The notes beneath the pieces are model-generated. The model ran no database searches and had not been told where the DNA came from. It worked only from the letters and a program-made list of their open reading frames with translations. A stretch of DNA of 64,000 bases. Origin: Bagarius yarrelli. Lineage: Eukaryota > Chordata > Actinopteri > Siluriformes > Sisoridae. Both the position numbers and the translations under genes were made by a program. Location of the stretch: contig VCAZ01000001.1 in assembly GCA_005784505.1 (NCBI GenBank), positions 7,194,097-7,258,096 on the forward strand, written 5' to 3'. This document shows, piece after piece, positions 57,301 to 64,000 of this stretch. The first letter of the stretch is position 1; each line of letters begins with the position of its first letter.

Positions 57301-60300
57301 CGTAAAGCCCTTATCTTATCAGGACCGAGCTTTGATGTATTTCTAAAAATGCATGCAAATGACTTGTATGTGCCTTGATATTTTGTTTGGCTGATGTAAA
57401 AGTGTTCGCTTAAGGCAATATCTATTATTTCTTGACCTGTTTATGCAAGGTTTTTTATACAATTTGAAAAGGCTTTGACCAATTCTCTTCTATTACACCA
57501 TTCAGATGCCCCTAATCTCTTGATGCTCGGTTGCTCTTGGCTTCCAGTATTACATTTAATACCCTGATATTATCTGCAGCATCAAAATTGGACCACTTTC
57601 CTTGTACATGGCAGCACTCCAGTTGCACATTGAATCTCAAGCTGTTTTCACTACAAGTAAAACTTCATTTGCTGGTCACAGCACTTATATGTTGTGCCTA
57701 GTTACTGGAACTATTAATGGCAGAGTTCTTGTGTCTCAAACATTAAGTCTAGACTGATTTGCTTGTTACTGATTTACTAGACTGATACTAGTTGTGTATC
57801 CACATTGACTCATGACTGTAGCAGTTCCTTAGTGCACTGGTATCTGGCCAGCCTGCACCAGCATAAGGACATTTTGTAAATACTTTATGTCCCATTTAGG
57901 GTTTATTTAAAAATTTCATGAAATCCCAGCCATAAAATTACAATGACACAAAGTATATTTAAGTAGATAGACCTTGCTTGTGTAGACGACTACAACCCGT
58001 TTCTAGACCCGGTTCTCCTAGAATGCAGCTGCATATTTTGCTTTTAGTATAGTATATTCAAGTATATTCAATTCATTGTGCAAGGTTTTTGCATATCCTA
58101 TCTTAGTAAGTTGGGGTCAGAGCACAGGGTCAGCTATGATACAGCACCCCTGGAGCAGGAGGGGTATTGCTCAAGGACCCAACAGTGGTTGACTTGCCGG
58201 AGGTGGTGCTGGTCTTTCTGGTCTTCAGGGGCAGGTGTTTCTGGTCTTCAGATTAACAACTCAGCATCTTAACCATTTGAGCCACCCTGCCCCCCAGAGT
58301 TCCTCCACCCTCTTATTTCCAAGCACTTATTACTGCAAATATTGCACCATGCTTCCTCAGATCCACAAGCAATACTCGAGTAGTTTCACCATTCCTCGGG
58401 ATACAAGGTAGACATGCCTCAAGACTTTCCTCTGTTCTTGCACCAAGGTGATGAAATGAACTTCCATATGTCAGAATGTAAGAACAGTCACATTGACTGT
58501 CTTTAGGAGATGAGTGAAGGCCCACCTCTACCTCAAATATCTAAAAAAGTATTTTATATGAAAAGATCTTGTTTTGGAATACACTTAATCTAACAAAACA
58601 GTATTTATGTATCCATTGGTTGAGACACAAAGCACTTCCATAGGTTACCGCTAAATAAAGGTGCCTGGCAATTACTGAAAAATAAAACTGATAGGTAAAA
58701 TCGGTAGAAAAATTGGTAAAAAGTGCTGTACTGGTAAAGAGGCAGGAATGTATAGAAGAATAACATGGCTGACTCCTGTTCCAAATGACAACTTTGATTT
58801 CTGGGATATCTTCCTCCATCTACCATACCCTTCTCTTTTCTAGGTCTCTCTATTCATTCCTTTATTCTCCGTGTCTTCTTTAAGGTCTGTCTGGGTTTGG
58901 GTTACAGCAAGCCTTCATTATTATCTTACACAGCTTCAATAGGTAAGGCAATCCAGTCAGAACCGGGATGACTTGGAGGAAAGAATGGTGAGGGTCTTTA
59001 GTTTCCATGAGCCTCTGTTTATCAGCTAGCAATGTGCACATACAAAGAACCAGCACAAGCAAATTCCTGTTTTGAACAGATTCATAAACATAATGTTTAT
59101 ATGAAGTGCACATGGAACTTGTCTCAAGTCAGTTAGTGGGAGGTTTGCCTAATTTGTAGCCTTATAAGTTAGAGCGCACATAAACACACACAACCTCAAC
59201 CACACAGACTTTGCAAAGACGGAACTTTAACGCGAATACAATCTAGAACAAGGGATAGCTTATTGACTTCTTTTGTCCTGCTCTACCCTCTAGTTAAAGG
59301 CTAGAAGATATCATCCCACATGGGAGTAGGACTCAGCAGTGGGTAGGGCAGAGATAGTGGCCCTCAAGGAACATGGGTTGCCCACTCCTGCTCTAGAACA
59401 AAGCACAAAAAAAGGTTTTGACAGGGGGACAGCATGAACATTCATAAAGTAATAAAATACATCTAAGCAAGCAATTTGTAGCGTAACATATTACTTTAAC
59501 AGTTTAAAAATTTTTACAATTCACCATTGTTGTCTTTGTTGTATTTTTTAGCTCGGGTGTGTAAGGATGTTTTTTCAGTTGAGGAAGTATAACTGCTGAC
59601 ATCCGAGCCCTGGTGCACACCAAACAATATGATATTAATCTATGAATGCAACACGGACCAAATATATCTAATCAGAAAAAACAGGATGTGATGTCATAAG
59701 GTATGATAAAGTGTTAGCTGTCAAAATTGTCCGTTTAAACGCCAAGCGGACCAGGACCAAATGTATCATGTTTCTATTTTGGTCCGGAGCAAATATACCA
59801 AACGAACAGACTTAAAAAATGTAAACACACTGAGTCATTGTTTCCAATTTCAGTTCTACCTGTGTCTATGTGGGTTTCCTCTGGGTTCTCCAGTTTTTTT
59901 CTTTCAGAAACCCAAAAATAGGGTTCTTAATAATAGTCAATAGTGAGTGAATATTTTTAATTCTTATTCATCTGTATTTTTAAGTATTAATATAAACAAC
60001 CTGAACACCAATTCTGTTTGTTTCAGACAAAAAACAATGAGCAAAGTTACGTCCTTTAGGTATGTTACTACACTAGCATTTTCATACAGTTAATACCTCA
60101 AAAATGTTGTATTTTAATGTATTTTCAAAATGCACAGCATGCTTTCCACACTTTATAAGAATGTGATAATGAACCATTAAAGTCTAGTTTGTTCAGTGGT
60201 TCATGGAAAAACTATGGTATCCGGCAACATTGCAGAAATGTGAATAAAAATGATATTGTTAAAAAGTACTTGTCAAGGAGGTATATGATTTTATTGACGT

Positions 60301-61557
60301 ATACTGCATATGCGTGAGAGAGACAGTGAGAAAAACAATAAAAGATAGAGAAGGAGAAGTTTAGCAGGTTCGGAGTTCAGATTATCTAGATTTAGAGAAG
60401 CAAGATGTTTGGATGGAGGATGTAAAAAAATCCATGTTAAGAGTTTTGTGGTCTGCAAATAATACCATATTAAATATGTTAGAGGGAGATTATCATGTGA
60501 AAAGTTCACATCATCAGGATTGAAATAAATTGGATGTTCATATGGAGCAGATGTTAAATCCTTCCAGGATTTTTGTAGTCTGCATTTTATGCGTTAAGCC
60601 GGGTGCCCACTGCGATTTTTAAGAGACTTTTGTCAGACTGCACAAACATAATCTCCGTGTGGCACTGTAGGATCTCAACTGTCATGTTGTCAGACTGTAT
60701 GGCAGTCAAAATGCATCAAAAGCCGACAGTCACAAAAATACTCGTCAGGGGTTTTACTTCATCTATCCGAGACATGTTTAATAACCAGTGTTCTCTCGCT
60801 AAAGCGTAGCTAGCAGCAAACAAAAACAATCTGTAGCTGTAATTTTGCTCATGACATACAATACAAGTTTTTTTCCTGCTGTTTTGTCCACTGGAGGTGG
60901 TTTGAAGTTGCCATTCTAATTGCGTCACCAGATTCTGCGCTCCTATTGGTTCTGGGTTTGACAGTCGTCATAGGAAAAGTTACACTGCAGGAAAGAGTCT
61001 GAAATCTTTGGACACGGCAAGAAGTTAATCCTAGGGGAAATGAGTTTGCAACGGCTGTTAATCGTCTGTCAGTGAAAATGTCCCAATAGCCATCGAAGAC
61101 AACAAATCTTACCATAGGATTATAAGAATCTTAGGATTTCAAAATTCCACAGTGAAAGCTCAACTTTAGCATATTTGCCTTGTGTCTGATGTGTGTAACA
61201 AATAGCGAATGTATCCTAGCACCACAGCAAACATCTGTTTAACACAAATATTTGGAGTTTTCAAATAAACAGAGTTAGCCATGTCTGCAACACTAGCTTG
61301 CTGCCAAGTTCTGATCCTGACATGAACATTCATCTTAATAAGGCCTCACAGTGTGTTCGCTCGACAGTTTAAGTGCTAAGTCGGATGCGTAGGCTAAATG
61401 GATATGCAGCCGTGTGTGTCCGTGTGTGAAGTGACTGGAGAATACCTTTCCTCGCTATCTCTGTCTAAAAGAAAAGCAGGTGTGTGTTCACCATGCATGA
61501 CCCATCATTCATGCTAACAGTCACTTACAGTGAAACGAGATAAGATCCCTCTCTCTC

Positions 61558-61589
<32 letters not shown>

Positions 61590-63764
61590 GCTCTCTCTCT
61601 CTCTCCTTTTCCCTCTCTCTCTCTCTTTTTCTCTCTGTTTTATTCACTGCTTAACACACTGTAAAAAGTTGACTTTAAATTTCTAAGTAAAACAGACAAT
61701 TAATATTAAAAAGGCGTAACAACACAATATGTAGAGACAACTTGTTAATCAAGTATACTTAGGTACTACTGCCTTAAAATTATATATATATAGAATTAAT
61801 TTTATAATATACACAGTATATTATATTTGAATTAACTTTCTCTTAGTGTTCACATTACTAGGAAAATTTTAGCAAACCGATGCAAGTAAAATAAAGTAAA
61901 AAGAAATAACTTAAGACAAAAAGCAACAACTGAACATAAGTTTTTATATATGATATTACACCCCTACAGGTACCACAGCGTACCAAAGAAACCCAACTTA
62001 ATAAACAGTTTTTTGAATGTAGCATTAACAATTTTTGACAAATACAAAACACATTGTTACTCATGTTATTCTCCTAAAGCAACTTGAAAGTACATTGCAA
62101 GTGCAGCTTAAAAAAGGATTCTGACTGCTTGACAATCTTCGACCTGAACAGATAACATGTTACAATAATTGAAACTATCTTAACTCTTAACAGTGCTTAC
62201 AATAAAAATAATACATAGTCTGGCTATCTTCTGGTATCACAGTCAGTATCCCGATGGGAATCTGGGGCGTGTCACGTTCACAGTCCAAAAAAAGGAACAG
62301 CAATATTACAATTCTTGTTACATTAAAAATGGGAAATCTCACAAAAGAATGTCACCTAAAGTAGGACCATGTTCTATATACAAAACTGTTGTTAAAACTA
62401 CATTGTAAAAATTTGACAACATGAACAGTACTGAGGCTTGATTAAGAAAAGTGAAACAAAAGCAGAGTCATCTGGTCCAAATTAAGGAGTTGACTAATAC
62501 ATAACTGAATGTCTATATGTGATGTATGTGTGGGGGTTATAATGAAGGTACTTACCAGTGTTATTGCAAAAAAAGGCTTCTTCTCTAAAAATGAGTGAAA
62601 AACTGCTGTGGGCTTTGCAGTGATGTGTAGCATGAAATTAAATAAAAAATTAGTTAAGACAGTAACATGATTTAGTTTAAAAAAAGAAGCAAGAAGACAT
62701 GATAGCTCAGTGGTTAAGGTGTTGGAGTGCTAATTGGAAGATCAGGGTTCGATTCCCAGCAGCACCAAGCAAGGCCCTTAACCCCGAATTGCTTAGTTGT
62801 ATAAAAAAGATAAATGTAAGTTGCTCTGGATAAGGGTGTCTGCCAAATGTTGTAAATGTAAGAATTGATAAGCTTACCACAGGTTTGATTTGCTGAGGAA
62901 AGTCTTTTTCCAACAGCCCCTTTTCTTTTATGGCTTTATGCCCAGAAAGAGAACTATCAGATGTAATCTTTTCTCTGAGAATGCTGATGGAGAAGTACAG
63001 AGATGGTAGTAGGGAGCTGCATTGTGTTTTTGTAGACCTGGAGAAAGCATATAATAGGGTACCAAGAGAAGAGCTGTGGTGTTGTATGAGGAAGTCAGGA
63101 ATAGCAGAGAAGTATGTCAGGGCCGTGCAGGATATGTATGAGGGAATCAGGACAGTAGTGAGGTGTGCAGTGGGGCAGACAGAGGAGTTTAAAGTGGAGG
63201 TGGGACTGAATCAGGGATCAGCTCTGAGCCCCTTCTTGTTTGCTGTGGTGATGGATCGGTTGACAGACGCAGTCAGACAGGAATCTTCTTGGACAATGAT
63301 GTTTGCAGATGACATTGTGATCTGTAGTGAGAGCAGGAAGCAGGTGGAGGAAAACTTGGAGAATTGGAGGTTAGCTCTGGAGAGAAGAGGAATGAAAGTC
63401 AGCTCTAGTTTAAAACAATTTTTAAAAAATAGTGCAAGACAATACAAGTACATTAATATAAACCTGGGATTTGTCTCACAGCTAATGTTTCTCTCTGAGC
63501 TGCTGTTAAAGAAACTCAACACCTGCTAACTAATCAGAATTAATAAATTAAAAAAATATAAAAAACTTCTCCAATGATTTAACTCGGACTTCAACTTTTA
63601 TTGTATACGACATTAAAACAGTAGTAGGAATATTTTTTGTAGTCATTTAATAGCATTGTCTAAAATATGTACATTTTGTGTGTTATTGCTCTATACAGTA
63701 CTTTGGCAGTCTGTTGGTGATTTTTTGTGTGGAGTTAGCCAGCGGCGTTTGGACATACGAGGAG
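51302..63764 (+). CDS. tspan12: TSPAN12, tetraspanin-12 (first four coding exons)
   Basis: Exons 51302-51367, 52973-53055, 54664-54799 and 63699-63764 join in phase into 117 residues; human TSPAN12 has 305, so the large extracellular loop, TM4 and C-tail lie beyond the right edge. Near-identity to human is clear: MAREDSVKCLRCLLYA, WLRDYLNNVLTLTADTR, HPVVIAVCCFLIIVAMVGYC and YFGSLLVIFCVELASGVWTY. TM1 is about residues 13-35, TM2 62-82, TM3 92-112. C9, C12 and C83, palmitoylated in the human protein, are present. The plasma-membrane protein promotes Norrin/FZD4/LRP5 beta-catenin signalling in retinal vessels and also acts in ADAM10 maturation. The start ATG has A at -3 and G at +4. Confidence 0.97.
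51615..51787. repeat. (CTAAT)n and inverted (ATTAG)n flanking a SINE fragment
   Basis: About ten TCTAA-type units at 51618-51678 and about six ATTAG units at 51757-51787 are reverse complements, 80 bp apart. Between them is a fragment (51721-51762) with TTTTGGCAGGCACCCTTACA, the SINE tail in minus orientation. Confidence 0.85.
51880..52319. repeat. 25-bp minisatellite, about 17 units
   Basis: The unit is CACCACCCTGATACATACAC followed by TATAC, with CTAATA/CTTATA variants. Lies in TSPAN12 intron 1. Confidence 0.92.
52665..52905. mobile_element. Probable hAT remnant with AT-rich ends
   Basis: GCAGATATATTGTTTCAGC at the left and ATATCGCAATATATTTTTTT with CAATATCGTTCTGCC at the right are roughly inverted. 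This CAATATCG style is common in fish hAT elements. Ends about 70 bp before TSPAN12 exon 2. Confidence 0.4.
52973..53055 (+). CDS. tspan12: TSPAN12 coding exon 2
   Basis: 83 nt after TCTTTACAG; residues 23-49 plus two bases, LMALCVLGVAAWLRDYLNNV, donor GTGAGA. End of TM1 and small extracellular loop. Confidence 0.97.
53362..53558 (-). mobile_element. Second tRNA-like SINE family, copy 1
   Basis: On minus it starts GGGGCAGTGGTGCCTCAAAT and GGTTAAGGCGC (A-box-like), then a B-box-like GGTTCAAGCTCC, then a body ending in CTGTATCATAGCTGACCCTG. A related copy is at 58095-58296. Lies in TSPAN12 intron 2. Confidence 0.7.
54664..54799 (+). CDS. tspan12: TSPAN12 coding exon 3
   Basis: 136 nt after GTGTTTTAG; residues 50-95, with VVIAVCCFLIIVAMVGYCGT (TM2 and C83), then LKCNLLLLSW, donor GTATGT. 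Human has Arg at position 88 where this protein has Cys. Confidence 0.97.
54967..55296 (-). other. Unassigned 109-aa open frame in TSPAN12 intron 3, antisense
   Basis: Not low-complexity; contains WLFACFMAFETAGVNHYKLT and HYHRVASRKWTWLSLHRDL. No family recognised, no clear splice context, no promoter. May be a transposon-derived fragment or chance. Confidence 0.2.
55588..55870 (+). mobile_element. V-SINE/DANA-like SINE
   Basis: Head GGCAGCACGGTGGCTTGGTG and GTTAGCACTTTTGCCTCAAT, then TTTCTGTGTGGAGTTT, CTAAATTGCCCATAGG and ACTGGCGACCTGTCCAGGGT. These blocks follow the order seen in widespread fish SINEs of this type. Another fragment is at about 59868-59897. Confidence 0.75.
56349..57237. mobile_element. 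Non-autonomous hAT-like element, copy 2
   Basis: Left end GGATAGGAATCTTTAGGTAC and right end GATGCATCGATGAATCTATT correspond to the two ends of copy 1 (50171-50632), inverted. GAATCGCGAT is duplicated near the right end and an internal block TCCATGTTAGTCGTGTTCAC is shared. About 890 bp, longer than copy 1. No transposase. Confidence 0.72.
58095..58296 (-). mobile_element. Second tRNA-like SINE family, copy 2
   Basis: Shares GGGTCAGCTATGATACAGC, AAGGACCCAACAGTGG and CTTAACCATTTGAGCCACC (as read on plus) with 53362-53558. An internal duplication (GGTCTTTCTGGTCTTCAG and a near repeat) is specific to this copy. Confidence 0.7.
58296..58550 (+). mobile_element. L2/CR1-like LINE remnant, copy 2
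   Basis: CCTCTTATTTCCAAGCACTT, CAAGACTTTCCTCTGTTCTT and GATGAAATGAACTTCC follow the order in 9225-9740. Heavily mutated, and begins exactly where the preceding SINE ends. Confidence 0.6.
59280..59400. mobile_element. Possible transposon terminal fragment
   Basis: AGTGGCCCTCAAGGAACATG followed by GGTTGCCCACTCCTG is a phrase I associate with ends of dispersed fish elements. Partner end not found. The rest of 58560-60600 shows nothing I can name. Confidence 0.35.
60600..61145. other. Possible non-autonomous element, unclassified
   Basis: A 500-bp stretch of more even base composition than its surroundings, with GGGTGCCCACTGCGATTTTT at the left and two short overlapping antisense frames. No inverted ends were confirmed. 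Confidence 0.3.
61549..61640. repeat. (CT)n microsatellite
   Basis: Imperfect CT run of about 90 bp in TSPAN12 intron 3. Confidence 0.95.
62697..62862 (+). mobile_element. tRNA-derived SINE, plus copy with deleted middle
   Basis: GATAGCTCAGTGGTTAAGGT, ATCAGGGTTCGATTCCCAGC and TTGCTCTGGATAAGGGTGTC. The A and B boxes are the best preserved of all copies here, but the block from the GGGCCC motif upstream is missing. Confidence 0.88.
62930..63415 (+). pseudogene. Dead LINE reverse-transcriptase fragment (RTE-like)
   Basis: The frame from 62930 encodes the RT fingers and palm: LHCVFVDLEKAYNRVPREEL (residues 30-49, first catalytic Asp at 36), GLNQGSALSPFLFAVVMDRL (92-111) and TMMFADDIVICSES (122-135, catalytic FADD). 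Homology stops at about MKVS (residue 158) and the remaining tail to 63529 is unrelated. At the 5' side the expected GFMP-type segment is in another frame, so a one-base shift lies near 62955. No endonuclease, no RT C-terminus. Clade by pattern only. Confidence 0.85.
63699..63764 (+). CDS. tspan12: TSPAN12 coding exon 4
   Basis: 66 nt after CTATACAG; residues 96-117, YFGSLLVIFCVELASGVWTY then EE, donor GTGAGT, phase 0. TM3. Confidence 0.96.
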
Positions 63765-64000
63765 GTGAGTAATGCATTAAGTAGAGGAATAATGACCTTT
63801 TATCTACCTTTGTTAATCTGTCACCTCTTTCTCACACTCTCTTACACACACACAAATATTTGCAGATTAACAATATACATGTGTCCATTCAAGTTACTGT
63901 GCTCACCTCACATGAGTTGATCTAATATGGAATAAGATATCGGTGGCAGACTTTGTTCTTTCCTGTAGTTACTAAATTATGAGCATTAATTGAGTTGGTG
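63765..64000. other. Start of TSPAN12 intron 4
   Basis: Intronic sequence to the right edge; no exon or repeat recognised. Confidence 0.7.

Overview
This is vertebrate nuclear DNA, almost certainly from a teleost and probably an ostariophysan such as a catfish. Short exons have GT/AG junctions, introns are long, microsatellites are dense, and one tRNA-derived SINE family occurs about 18 times. The species call rests on repeat style only and is tentative. No operons, CRISPR arrays, phage or viral genes were seen.

Three protein-coding genes were reconstructed exon by exon from splice sites, reading phase and recalled vertebrate orthologues. (1) CPED1 (minus strand, 30664 down to the left edge) has 12 supported coding exons plus one tentative one. 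Its C-terminal PC-esterase half lies outside the window. (2) ING3 (minus strand, 44508-34958) is complete: 12 coding exons, every junction in phase, a predicted 417-aa protein with an ING N-terminal domain and a C4HC3 PHD finger. (3) TSPAN12 (plus strand, from 51302) has its first four coding exons, up to transmembrane segment 3, and continues past the right edge. The order TSPAN12-ING3-CPED1 and the relative orientations match the human 7q31.31 block (TSPAN12-ING3-CPED1-WNT16-FAM3C), so WNT16 is expected to the left. ING3 and TSPAN12 are divergent with start codons 6.8 kb apart. ING3 and CPED1 are in tandem with about 4.3 kb between them. The three genes do not form a pathway: ING3 is a chromatin reader of the NuA4/TIP60 acetyltransferase complex, TSPAN12 is a tetraspanin co-activator of Norrin/FZD4 signalling, and CPED1 is a poorly characterised secretory-pathway protein.

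Layout. 1-2569: intron of CPED1. 2570-30664: CPED1 exons in introns full of SINEs, LINE 3' ends, TIR elements and microsatellites. 30665-34957: CPED1 promoter region, a large CA-rich block, a degraded repeat and a 50-nt poly(A) tract. 34958-44508: ING3, with a mariner-like transposase remnant in intron 9 and a possible conserved non-coding element in intron 2. 44509-51301: ING3-TSPAN12 intergenic region with a 40-bp minisatellite, a near-perfect large palindrome (about 46806-47517), a G-rich minisatellite, a hAT-like element and a CpG-rich TSPAN12 promoter. 51302-64000: TSPAN12 exons 1-4, a 25-bp minisatellite, further SINE families, a second hAT-like copy and a dead LINE reverse-transcriptase fragment.

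Nothing here is clearly a new biological system. The most unusual structure is the palindrome at 46.8-47.5 kb. Element names are from memory of family style and were not checked by any search.
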